Origin: an uncultured Eubacteriales bacterium
GTDB taxonomy: Bacteria > Bacillota > Clostridia > Christensenellales > Aristaeellaceae
Assembly (NCBI GenBank): GCA_902765735.1
Contig: CACXBB010000010.1
Location: forward strand, 1 to 64,000
Reading direction: 5' to 3'
Length of the DNA: 64,000 bases
The first letter of the stretch is position 1. Every line of letters starts with the position of its first letter. Positions 26,617 to 34,803 of the stretch are shown one piece after another. A program made the translations under genes and the position numbers. The notes under the pieces are model-generated. The model was not told the origin of the DNA and searched no databases. It saw only the letters and a program-made list of their open reading frames with translations.

Positions 26617-27659
26617 AAGAACTGCTGAAAAAGGCCTACGAGCTGCAGGGCTCGGACATATTCATCGTACCCGGCGCCCATGTGACCTGCAAGGTCAAGG
26701 GCACCATGGTCCCCCTGACGGACGAGATCGTCAAGCCCGCGGGCACGGATCTGCTGGTGCGCGAGGCCTACGAAATGGCGCGGCGCGACATCGCCAAGCT
26801 GGACGAGGAGGGCGACGACGACTTCTCCTTCTCGCTGATGGGCTTAAGCCGCTTCCGCTGCAACGTGTACTATCAGCGCGGCACCAAGGCGGCTACGCTG
26901 CGCATGGTGGCCTTCGGCCTGCCGGACCCCCACGAGCTGGGCATCCCGGATATGATCATGGACCTGGCCCGCTTCCGCAACGGCATGATACTGGTCACCG
27001 GCCCCGCCGGCAGCGGCAAGTCCACGACGCTGGCGTGCATCGTGGACAAGATCAACCGGGAGCGGGACGGCCACATCGTCACCATCGAGGACCCGATGGA
27101 GTACATCCACAGCCACCAGCGCTCGCTGGTCAGCCAGCGCGAGGTGCCCAACGATTCCCCAACCTTCGCCCGCGCCCTGCGCGCCTCGCTGAGACAGGCG
27201 CCGGACGTCATCATGCTGGGCGAGATGCGCGACCTGGAGACCATCAAGACCGCCATCACCGCGGCGGAGACCGGCCATTTGCTGCTCTCCTCGCTGCACA
27301 CCACCGGCGCGGCCAAGACCGTGGACCGCATACTGGACACCTTCCCGGCGGAGCAGCAGGCCCAGGTGCGCGTGCAGGTCTCGATGATACTGCGCGCCGT
27401 GGTGTCCCAGCGCCTGGTGCCCAAGAAGGACGGCGGACAGGTGGCGGTGTTTGAGGTCATGACCGTCAATCCCGCCATACAGAACCTGATCCGCGACGGC
27501 CGCACCCACCAGATCGACAACGCCATCTTCGGCGGCGCGGGCCAGGGCATGCTGTCCATGGACACGGAGCTGCAGCGGCTGTGCAGGGCGGGCACCATCA
27601 CCCGCGAGACCGCGCTGCTGTACGCCGTGAGCCCCGAGACGCTGGCAAAACGCATATGA
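26607..27659 (+). CDS. PilT/GspE-family ATPase
   Basis: A 350-residue hexameric motor ATPase. It shows Walker A GPAGSGKSTT, Asp box TIEDPMEYIH, Walker B MLGEMRDLETI and His box LLSSLHTT. Length and phrases are closest to PilT retraction ATPases, and the N-terminal extension of PilB and its tetracysteine zinc site are absent. It is the only filament ATPase in the window, so it may drive both assembly and retraction here. The start ATG follows GGAGGA. Confidence 0.9.
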   Translation: MELKELLKKAYELQGSDIFIVPGAHVTCKVKGTMVPLTDEIVKPAGTDLLVREAYEMARRDIAKLDEEGDDDFSFSLMGLSRFRCNVYYQRGTKAATLRMVAFGLPDPHELGIPDMIMDLARFRNGMILVTGPAGSGKSTTLACIVDKINRERDGHIVTIEDPMEYIHSHQRSLVSQREVPNDSPTFARALRASLRQAPDVIMLGEMRDLETIKTAITAAETGHLLLSSLHTTGAAKTVDRILDTFPAEQQAQVRVQVSMILRAVVSQRLVPKKDGGQVAVFEVMTVNPAIQNLIRDGRTHQIDNAIFGGAGQGMLSMDTELQRLCRAGTITRETALLYAVSPETLAKRI

Positions 27660-27688
27660 TTTCCTGAACGACCGGCTGGTTTCATGAT

Positions 27689-27714
27689 CCCCGCCGCGCG
27701 CGTGGCGGGGGTTT
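27689..27714 (+). terminator. Terminator of the filament locus
   Basis: CCCCGCC and GGCGGGG pair around an eight-base loop and are followed by GTTTG, shortly after the ATPase stop. Confidence 0.6.
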
Positions 27715-27769
27715 GCGTGTATTCAGGGTTACAGGCAAAAGTAAATATGCAATTTATCCCGTAACATGG

Positions 27770-27797
27770 TTGACATACGGGATGAGTATGTTATAAT
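27770..27797 (+). promoter_or_regulatory. Promoter of the Hpt gene
   Basis: TTGACA (27770-27775) and TATAAT (27792-27797) with 16 bases between match the sigma-A consensus at all positions. Confidence 0.8.
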
Positions 27798-27883
27798 TGT
27801 AGTATGGTGTCATAAAATGGATTTATGGGGCCTGTGTCCGGTGACCGGACGGTGTCCGCGATATGATCCCGGGAGGGTGTGCG

Positions 27884-28228
27884 ATGCTGACCATAGAGAA
27901 GCTCAACGAGTACGGCGCGAACACGGCCGAGGGGCTGACCCGCTGCTTCAACAACGAGGAATTCTACCTGAAGCTGGTGCACATGAGCATGAACGATCCC
28001 TGTTTTGACCGGCTGAAGGACGCGGTGGACGCCGGCAACGCCGTGCAGGCCTTTGAAGCCTGCCACGCGCTCAAGGGCTCCATAGGCAATCTGGCGCTGA
28101 CGCCGATCTACGAGCCCGCCTGCGCGCTCACTGAGCAGCTGCGCGGGGCCGGGGAGATGGGCGATGTCAGCGCGCTGTACGGCCGGATCATGGATGCGGT
28201 CGCGCGGTTGAGGGCGCTGGACAAATAG
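27884..28228 (+). CDS. Stand-alone histidine phosphotransfer (Hpt) protein
   Basis: A 114-residue all-helical protein with the Hpt signature FEACHALKGSIGNLAL; His in CHALKGS is the expected phospho-acceptor. It would pass phosphate between receivers in a multistep relay. No kinase is adjacent. The hybrid kinase at 6985 has two receivers and no Hpt, so it is a candidate partner, though distance makes this speculative. The start follows GGGAGGG. Confidence 0.82.
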   Translation: MLTIEKLNEYGANTAEGLTRCFNNEEFYLKLVHMSMNDPCFDRLKDAVDAGNAVQAFEACHALKGSIGNLALTPIYEPACALTEQLRGAGEMGDVSALYGRIMDAVARLRALDK

Positions 28229-28269
28229 CCGGTCGGTATCCTCTTATATATGTAACGATTGATTGTGAC

Positions 28270-28298
28270 GCGACGTCTTGACCGATCAAGACAGTCGC
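28270..28298. promoter_or_regulatory. Inverted repeat upstream of the SARP-type regulator
   Basis: GCGACGTCTTGA and TCAAGACAGTCGC form a 12-bp stem with one bulge around CCGA. There is no following T-run, so it looks more like an operator or leader hairpin than a terminator. Self-control by the downstream regulator is possible. Confidence 0.4.
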
Positions 28299-28332
28299 TT
28301 GCCCTGATAGAGACCAACCAGGGGGTGTGCGC

Positions 28333-29550
28333 ATGGAAAACAGTGTCAGGATTCAGTTGATGGGGAACTATCTGTTCTATATCGATGAACAGCGCATCGA
28401 GAATCCGATCAGCAAGACGCGCAAGGGCTCGGCGCTGATGTCCTTTCTGATACTGAACCGGGGGAAGCCCGTGGCCAATCAGCGGCTTCTGAGGGAGCTG
28501 TGGCCCAGCAACACGGTCACCAACCCGGAAAACGCGCTCAAGACGCTGGTCAGCCGCGTGCGGACGATGCTGAACCAGATGGCGCCCGGCATGGGCAAGA
28601 GCATCGTGTCCGATCGCGGGGCCTATCACTGGGAGCTGCTCGACGGCGTGCGGATCGACGTATTGGAGATCATGGACATCTTCGACGAGCTGGGCCGGAC
28701 CCGCGAGGAGAACGCCCTGCGCCAGCTCTATCAGCGGCTGATGAGCCTCTACAAGGGCGACCTGTTCCAGACCGGCGATCTGAACGAGGAGGCCGCCTAC
28801 GCCGAGCAGATGCACCGCCAGTACCTGAACGCCGTGTACCAGTATCTGGACCTGCTGCGCAAGGACGAGGCCTACAACGAGATCAGCGCGGTCTGTCGCA
28901 AGGCGCTCAACGTGGACAACTTCGACGAGCACCTGCACATCGAGCTGATGAAGGCCATGGTCAATCTGAACCGGGTCAGCGAGGCCATGGAGCAGTACCA
29001 TCACGCCGCCAACATGACCTACCGCTACCTGGGCGCGGAGCCCAGCGAGAGCATGCAGGCCTTCTACATGCAGCTCAACCGGTCCCGCAAGTCGCTGAAG
29101 TTCAACATGGACGCCATCCGCAACGAGCTGCGCGACGCCAACGCCAACCGCGGTGCCTTCGTGTGCGATTACAACATGTTCAAGGAGATCTACAACCTTG
29201 AAATGCGCAATCTGGAGCGCTTGGGCACCACCATGTTCCTGGGCATCATCATGATCGGCGACGTGGAGGACACCCACATCAGCTACATACGCCAGGACAA
29301 CATCATGAACGGCCTGATCGAGATCCTCCGCGAAAACCTGCGCAAGGGCGATATCATCACCCATTTCGCGCCCACCATCGTGGCCGTGCTGCTGCCCACC
29401 GTCAACTATGAGACCGGCAGCATGGTCATGGAGCGCGTGCGGCTGCTGTTCTACAAGCGCTTCCCCAACTCCAACATACCCTTCCATCACCGGCTGGGCA
29501 TGCTGGGGCCGGATACCTTCAACGACGCCAACGACATCGAGGATATGTAA
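28333..29550 (+). CDS. SARP/BTAD-type transcriptional regulator
   Basis: A 405-residue regulator. Residues about 1-100 form an OmpR-like winged helix (NYLFYIDEQRIENPISKTRKGSALMSFLIL, RLLRELWP, ALKTLVSRVRTML). A BTAD helical-repeat domain follows (about 105-245). The last 130 residues (TTMFLGIIMIGDVEDT, LRKGDIITHF, IVAVLLPTVN) resemble a degenerate GGDEF-like fold without catalytic residues. The start ATG at 28333 is preferred over GTG at 28327. Target genes are unknown; the filament locus just upstream is a candidate. Confidence 0.82.
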   Translation: MENSVRIQLMGNYLFYIDEQRIENPISKTRKGSALMSFLILNRGKPVANQRLLRELWPSNTVTNPENALKTLVSRVRTMLNQMAPGMGKSIVSDRGAYHWELLDGVRIDVLEIMDIFDELGRTREENALRQLYQRLMSLYKGDLFQTGDLNEEAAYAEQMHRQYLNAVYQYLDLLRKDEAYNEISAVCRKALNVDNFDEHLHIELMKAMVNLNRVSEAMEQYHHAANMTYRYLGAEPSESMQAFYMQLNRSRKSLKFNMDAIRNELRDANANRGAFVCDYNMFKEIYNLEMRNLERLGTTMFLGIIMIGDVEDTHISYIRQDNIMNGLIEILRENLRKGDIITHFAPTIVAVLLPTVNYETGSMVMERVRLLFYKRFPNSNIPFHHRLGMLGPDTFNDANDIEDM

Positions 29551-29561
29551 TCATTTCCCAC

Positions 29562-29586
29562 ATCGCCCGGCAACGGGCGATTTATT
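29562..29586 (+). terminator. Terminator of the SARP-type regulator gene
   Basis: ATCGCCCG and CGGGCGAT pair around GCAA and are followed by a T-rich tail, 12 bases after the stop codon. Confidence 0.8.
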
Positions 29587-29589
29587 ATG

Positions 29590-30054
29590 TGTATAAATAT
29601 ACATATAACGCATAAATATACGGTCGATTTTGGGTCACATTTCCATATAATATGACGAAAAATAGAATTAAATCATATTGACGTCGAATTTCTATCAAAA
29701 ATATGTCGAGTTGGGCAACATGTTGAAATTGCGCGCGAATTGTGATGGAAATTGAGGGGTTTGTGTCGCGCAACGTTACATGAAAAGTGATAAAAAATGC
29801 AGCGGGCAGGGAAAGAAGGTCATGATTCGGCCCAAAAAGCCCACAATTGCGCGATTTTAGGCAGGGACTGTCGGTTACGTTGCCGACGCCGTTGCGCGGC
29901 GATAAAACCGGTCCGGGGAATGCGACGGAAATGCAGAAACCGGCCGTCCAATCCGACAAAGTGTGAACGACGGCGCGAACGGAAGTCTTTTTTTGTCAAT
30001 TTTATTAACGTTATAATCAATTTGTTGCAAGTTCTTATCATTTGCCGAAGTTTG
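29590..30054. other. AT-rich intergenic region, nothing recognised
   Basis: About 460 bases, lower in GC than the flanking genes. Short open frames lack ribosome binding sites and homology. No strong hairpin or repeat of the window's families is seen. It may hold a long regulatory region for the SH3 gene at 30194. Confidence 0.4.
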
Positions 30055-30084
30055 TTGTATTTGCATAATTATTGATGCTATAAT
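30055..30084 (+). promoter_or_regulatory. Promoter of the secreted SH3 gene
   Basis: TTGTAT (30055-30060) and TATAAT (30079-30084) are 18 bases apart, giving a leader of roughly 100 bases before the start at 30194. Confidence 0.55.
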
Positions 30085-30193
30085 CATCTTGCAATTGAGG
30101 CAGCGGGGGATGAGGCATACGTGTTTCGTCTTTCGCGAGTATAATGGGGAAGCGGAACGGCAGAAACCGGTTCCGCGGAGAGGAGTTTGTACC

Positions 30194-30658
30194 ATGAAGA
30201 AAATTGCGTTCTCGATCCTGGCCGTAGTGCTGCTGATGACATTGGTCCTCGGTTCCGCCTTCGCGGTGACCGGCGACATCACCACCCGCGATGTCAAGGC
30301 CTATGCCGACCCGAATTTCAAGAAGTACGTCGCCACCATTCCCGCCAAGACCTCCGTTCTGGTTCGCGCCTACGGCTCCTACGCCGACATCTATGTCAAT
30401 GGCGTTGAGTGCTTCATCAGCCCCTCCGCGCTGACCTGCGGCAAGAAGGACTACGATTACATCGGCTACGCCACCCTGAAGGCCGGCTCCAAGGTGTATC
30501 AGCGTCCCTCCACCACCAGCAAGTCCGCCACCACCTCCAGCGACATCAAGGTTCTGGTCTATGCCGCCAGCGATGGCCTGGCCATGATCCGCACCACCGG
30601 CAAGGGCGTGTTCGGCTTCGTGAACGCGAAGAACCTGACCAACCTCAAGGCGCGCTGA
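30194..30658 (+). CDS. Small secreted SH3-like protein
   Basis: A 154-residue protein with a signal peptide (KKIAFSILAVVLLMTLVLGSAFA). Two SH3-like repeats follow: TTRDVKAYADPNFKKYVATIPAKT... and GYATLKAGSKVYQRPSTTSKSATTSSDIKVLVYA. The final FGFVNAKNLTNLKAR is typical of SH3 ends. It probably binds the cell wall. The start follows GAGAGGAG. It stands alone between a promoter and a terminator. Confidence 0.8.
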   Translation: MKKIAFSILAVVLLMTLVLGSAFAVTGDITTRDVKAYADPNFKKYVATIPAKTSVLVRAYGSYADIYVNGVECFISPSALTCGKKDYDYIGYATLKAGSKVYQRPSTTSKSATTSSDIKVLVYAASDGLAMIRTTGKGVFGFVNAKNLTNLKAR

Positions 30659-30679
30659 TCTTCATAGGTACACATGAAA

Positions 30680-30716
30680 GACCGCCGGGGATTTTCCCGT
30701 CGGCCTTTTATATTTT
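30680..30716. terminator. Terminator between convergent genes
   Basis: CCGCCGGGG and CCCGTCGG pair with one mismatch around ATTTT and are followed by CCTTTTATATTTTT. It serves the SH3 gene and may also stop transcripts of the AAA+ gene. Confidence 0.65.
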
Positions 30717-30725
30717 TACGAAGAA

Positions 30726-33182
30726 TCACCCGAGCGCCACGGGCAAGGGCTGCTTTAAGAGCGCCTGGCAGGCGGGCATGTGACGGGTCAGCTGCCTGAA
30801 CTCCATCACGGCCTCGATGGGCGCGCAGGCCAGCAGCCCGGGCAGTATGCGCTGGGCGACGGCCATGTCGAACACCCGGTTCGCGTTGGCCTCCTCCCCG
30901 AGCACCACCAGCATCGCGGCGCAGTAGCGCCAGGCGTCGTCGAGGGCGCGGCGGGAGATGACGACCCCGCGGCGGGCCATGGCGTCGCACAGCAGCTTCA
31001 TGCGCTCCACGATGGCCGAGGGCAGGTCCGCCTGGGGCAGGGACCGCTGGATGGCCTGTATGGAGGTCAGCGGGTATTCCGGCGCGGGCCGGCGCTGGGC
31101 GGGCTTCCAGGGCAGGTTGGCCGGCGCGGACAGCCGCACCAGGAAGCCGCGGTTGAGCGTCGCGGCGTTCATCGGCATGCCGGAGTGGGCATCCTGCAGG
31201 GTGAGCACGGTGCGCCATTCGCTCTCAGACACCTGGGCCATGCCGCGCAGCGCGTCCGGGGCAGGGCAGAGGTTGGCGTCGTCGAGGATCACCATGGCGG
31301 GCGCCTCCGGGGTGCGCAGCATGCGCTTCACGCGGCTGCCCCGCAGCACGGGCCGCGGCTCGGGGGCGTAGAGCGCCGCGCGGTCGCAGCCGCTGATGCC
31401 CAGTGCGTCGGCGAGCATGAGCGCCATGGTCGTCTTGCCGCTGCCGGGCGCGCCGGAGAGCAGGAGGGTGGGGGACAGGGTCAGGCAGACGCACAGGTTC
31501 GCGGCGTCCGCCCGGGACAGGGACCAGCCCTCGGCGTCGGCGCGCTGTATCAGGCGCTCGATGAAGGCGTTGATGTCGATCTTCTCCGGCGCGGCGGGGA
31601 TGGCCTCGCTCTCGTCGTTTCCGCGCAGCATCGCCATGCGCTCGTTGATGCGGCGGATCAGCGCCACATCGCGGATCTTCTGCTCGAGCTGCTCGCCCGA
31701 GAGCTCATCCAGCAGGTTGCGGGCGTCCTTCGCGGCGGCTCTTGCGTCGCTGGCCATCTGCTCGTACCGGGCTTGCTGCTCCTGCGCGGCGCGGGTCTTC
31801 TCCACGGCCTCGGCCAGGGCGCTTGCCTCATCCCGGCGGATCTCCTGCTTGAGCTGCTCGCGGATGTCGCTGCCCCCGGCCTTGAGCTTGTCCAGGTCGC
31901 TGAGCAGCTTGAGGCGCTGGGCTTCCAGCTGGTCGAGCTGGGCCTCCACCAGGTTGAGCCCCGCCTGCTCGCGGAACTGGCGCAGGGAATCCTTGAAATC
32001 GCCCACCTGGCTCACCGCGTCCAGCAGCGGCGCGCGCATGTCGGGCTGGCCCCAGGCCTCCCTGAGGGCTTCCACGGCCACGTCCACGGGGTTGCGCACC
32101 GGCGCGCCGGTGACGATGGGGCTGGCGGACATGCCCAGTTGATTCAGCCGGGACGCCTGCCACTTTTCGTCGATCAGCTCCTGCAGGCTGCGCCCCCTGC
32201 GGGGGTTGAGCCCCGCCTGGGCGGCGCGAAGCTGTTCGGCGCGGCTCAGGTGCGGGTTCACCGGCTTGGGGACCATGCTGGCGTCGTGGTGGATCCAGGG
32301 CTTGTCGCCCTTGCCCTCCGGGGCCTTGGGCGCTTCGGGCTCGGGTTTGACCGCCTCTGCGGGCGGCGTCTCGGGCTTTTCCACGGGCTTTTCCGCGGAC
32401 TTTTCCGCGGGCTTCTCTGCGGGCTTTTCCGGGGCAGGCTTTTCTGCCGCCGCCGGCTGGGGCTCCTCAGACTTCACGGCCTTTTCGGGCTTCTCGTTCT
32501 TTTCGGCCTTTTCGGCCTTTTCGGCCTTGTCGGGTTTCTCATGCTTCTCCGGCTTTTCGGGGAGGTCGCACACCTCCTCCATGCTGCCGGCGGCGCGGAT
32601 GGCGAAGCGCAGCTTCTCCTCCCCGAACCCGGGCAGCTCGAACACCTGCAGGTCCTCCACGGGGCACATTGCGGGCGTCACCCGCAGCGCGGCCTGACCC
32701 TCCGCGTCGGGCACGGCCTCCCAGGTGTAGCAGGCGGGGTTCGCCGCGCCGTCCTTCTCCAGCAGCACCATGCTGGTGCGTGGGGTGGCCACCGGGCCCT
32801 GCGCGGCGTCGGCGGGCAGCAGCTCGAAGATCATGCCTGGGGCGGGGGTGCGCACCACGTCGGAATAGATGATGCAGGCGTTGATCTCCTCACCCTCGGG
32901 CCGATAGTTTTTGTTGGGCCGGATCTTGTCGTTGTCATTGGGATGCTCCCGAAGATCGACCACGCAGAACAGCCCCATCTGGCGCATGCGCGTCTTGAAG
33001 TGATAGGATTCGTTTTTATCCGGCACGATGCGGATGCAGCCCTCGTCCGGGTACGACTTTCCGCCCTCGAAGGGCACGTATTTGCCGCCGTCGTCCAGGA
33101 GCAGGGGCTTGAATCTGAAATATGACCGGAGGGGATTGTCCTCCTCCAAAATGCCTACGCACAGCTTGCCGGGCAGGGACAT
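30726..33182 (-). CDS. Large AAA+ ATPase with EK-rich linker, unknown role
   Basis: An 818-residue cytoplasmic protein I cannot place. Residues 1-205 form an unrecognised N-terminal domain. Residues about 208-300 are Lys/Glu/Pro/Ala repeats (EKPEKHEKPDKAEKAEK and PEKPAEKPAEK types). Residues about 385-500 are predicted coiled coil. The C-terminal third is an AAA+ module with Walker A GAPGSGKTT (Lys near 583) and Walker B MVILDDANLCP, resembling MoxR or McrB-type ATPases. The start follows AGGAGG. It is monocistronic and divergent from the oxidoreductase gene. Confidence 0.7.
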   Translation of the reverse strand: MSLPGKLCVGILEEDNPLRSYFRFKPLLLDDGGKYVPFEGGKSYPDEGCIRIVPDKNESYHFKTRMRQMGLFCVVDLREHPNDNDKIRPNKNYRPEGEEINACIIYSDVVRTPAPGMIFELLPADAAQGPVATPRTSMVLLEKDGAANPACYTWEAVPDAEGQAALRVTPAMCPVEDLQVFELPGFGEEKLRFAIRAAGSMEEVCDLPEKPEKHEKPDKAEKAEKAEKNEKPEKAVKSEEPQPAAAEKPAPEKPAEKPAEKSAEKPVEKPETPPAEAVKPEPEAPKAPEGKGDKPWIHHDASMVPKPVNPHLSRAEQLRAAQAGLNPRRGRSLQELIDEKWQASRLNQLGMSASPIVTGAPVRNPVDVAVEALREAWGQPDMRAPLLDAVSQVGDFKDSLRQFREQAGLNLVEAQLDQLEAQRLKLLSDLDKLKAGGSDIREQLKQEIRRDEASALAEAVEKTRAAQEQQARYEQMASDARAAAKDARNLLDELSGEQLEQKIRDVALIRRINERMAMLRGNDESEAIPAAPEKIDINAFIERLIQRADAEGWSLSRADAANLCVCLTLSPTLLLSGAPGSGKTTMALMLADALGISGCDRAALYAPEPRPVLRGSRVKRMLRTPEAPAMVILDDANLCPAPDALRGMAQVSESEWRTVLTLQDAHSGMPMNAATLNRGFLVRLSAPANLPWKPAQRRPAPEYPLTSIQAIQRSLPQADLPSAIVERMKLLCDAMARRGVVISRRALDDAWRYCAAMLVVLGEEANANRVFDMAVAQRILPGLLACAPIEAVMEFRQLTRHMPACQALLKQPLPVALG

Positions 33183-33373
33183 GGGCGAACCTCCTGTTGG
33201 TCACGCCGCGGGCGACCGGGGCGTGAATTTGCATCTTTAATAATGTATGTTTATCATCATGAATACCAAACATTTACTTCGTGTTAATTGTATCATCGTT
33301 CAATCGCGTTTGTCAAGATGAGGGACGACATATTAACAAAACGGGCCGTCCTTTTTATATTATTTCATTTTGC

Positions 33374-33403
33374 TTGACGGACGCGGCGGAATATGGGTAT
33401 AAT
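33374..33403 (+). promoter_or_regulatory. Promoter of the oxidoreductase gene
   Basis: TTGACG (33374-33379) and TATAAT (33398-33403) with 18 bases between lie about 60 bases before the start codon. The remaining divergent gap (33183-33373) is AT-rich, with no clear minus-strand promoter. Confidence 0.65.
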
Positions 33404-33465
33404 ACGGATAATGGCGGCGTTCATGATGCGATAACGCCGCATAAAAACAGACCGGGGAGGCCAAT

Positions 33466-34587
33466 ATGAAGACAATCGGCATCGGCGTGATCGGCTGGGG
33501 CTTCATGGGAAGGATGCACACCCAGGCCCTGCGCAGCCTGGCGCTTTACTATCCGGGCATCGACTTCAGGGTGGAACTCAAATGCGTGTGCGCCCGTCAC
33601 AGGGATAACGCGGAGGCCGCCGCGCGGGACGCGGGGTTTGAGCGCTATACCGACGATTACCGGGAACTCATCGCCATGGAGGACATCGACGTGGTGTCCG
33701 TGTGCACGCCCAACGACCGGCACGAGGCGATGGTGCTCGCGGCGATACGCGCGGGCAAGCACGTCTACGTGGACAAGCCCCTGGCGGTGACCGCCGAAAG
33801 CGCCCTGCGGATGGCCGAAGCGGCGGAGGCGTCGCCGGTTTTGACGCGCATGGTGTTCAACAACCGCTACTTCCCGGCCACCATCCGGGCAAAGCAGCTG
33901 GTGGAAGAGGGCAGGATCGGGGAGGTGCTGTCCTTCAGCGCCCGGTATCTGCACTCCGGGTCCATCGACCCCGACAGGCCCATCGGCTGGAAGCAGCAGC
34001 GCCAGGGCGGGGTGCTGCTGGACCTGGGCAGCCACGCGCTGGACCTCCTGCTGTGGCTGGTGGGGTATCCCAGCCGGGTGCTATGCAGGACCCGCACGCT
34101 CTACGAGGCCCGGCCCACCCGCGACGGCGGCGTGGAGCGCGCGCTGGCCGAGGACCAGGTGACCGCGCTGATGGAGCTGCCCGGCGGGGCCGTGGGCACG
34201 CTGGAGGCCAGCAAGATCGCCACCGGCGCAGACGACGAGCTGACCCTGGAGGTGCGCGGCGTCAGGGGCGCGATCAGGTGGAACTCCATGGACCCGAGCT
34301 ATCTCGATTTCTACGACAACACCCTGCCCGAGGCTCCCTTCGGCGGCATGAAGGGCTTTACCCGCATCGAGGCGGTGCAGCGATATTCCGCGCCGGGCGG
34401 AAAGTTCCTGCCGCCGAAGAACGCCATCGGCTGGGATCGGGGGCATCTGCATTGCTACTATACCTTCCTGGACGCCGTGGCCCACGGCAAAGCGTCGGAA
34501 AACGGCATCGCCGAGGGCGCGCGACTGCAGGTGCTGATGGAGAAGATGATGCGGTCCGACCGCGAGGGCGTGTGGGTTGAGGTGTGA
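33466..34587 (+). CDS. Gfo/Idh/MocA-family oxidoreductase
   Basis: A 373-residue NAD(P)-dependent sugar or polyol dehydrogenase-like enzyme. The N-terminal Rossmann fold shows GVIGWGFMGRMHTQAL and VSVCTPNDRHEAMVLAAIRAGKHVYVDKPLAV, including the family's catalytic-loop Lys-Pro. The C-terminal domain has GGVLLDLGSHALDLLLWL with a conserved His. The substrate is unknown. The ATG follows GGGGAGG. No transporter or sugar gene is adjacent. Confidence 0.88.
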   Translation: MKTIGIGVIGWGFMGRMHTQALRSLALYYPGIDFRVELKCVCARHRDNAEAAARDAGFERYTDDYRELIAMEDIDVVSVCTPNDRHEAMVLAAIRAGKHVYVDKPLAVTAESALRMAEAAEASPVLTRMVFNNRYFPATIRAKQLVEEGRIGEVLSFSARYLHSGSIDPDRPIGWKQQRQGGVLLDLGSHALDLLLWLVGYPSRVLCRTRTLYEARPTRDGGVERALAEDQVTALMELPGGAVGTLEASKIATGADDELTLEVRGVRGAIRWNSMDPSYLDFYDNTLPEAPFGGMKGFTRIEAVQRYSAPGGKFLPPKNAIGWDRGHLHCYYTFLDAVAHGKASENGIAEGARLQVLMEKMMRSDREGVWVEV

Positions 34588-34603
34588 ACGAACGGCTGCG
34601 CGC

Positions 34604-34778
34604 AAATTGGGAATTGGGAATGGGGAATTGGGAATTGAGCTGCCGGCTGCCGTGTGACGAATCCGTAGGGACGCCATAATTGGCGTCCACATAGCCCGTT
34701 TCGTATAGAACGGAGGCCAAGTATGGCGTCCCTACGGTTGATTTCCGGCATTCTATAATTCCCCATTCCCAATTATAA
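34604..34778. repeat. Composite repeat with AATTGGG ends and an inner palindrome
   Basis: The left end is a tandem of GGGAATTGGGAAT-like units, the right end TCTATAATTCCCCATTCCC, its rough inverse. Inside lies a double palindrome bounded by CCGTAGGGACGCC and GGCGTCCCTACGG (34663-34737). A shorter relative without the inner palindrome is at 39751-39880. Confidence 0.7.
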
Positions 34779-34803
34779 CCGCATCTTTATATCGAGGTGA
34801 GCT

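Noticed and set aside
30780-33125. A 781-codon open frame on the plus strand
   Set aside because: Antisense of the AAA+ gene. Its repeats (GLFGLFGLV types) are just the complement of the EK-rich codons.
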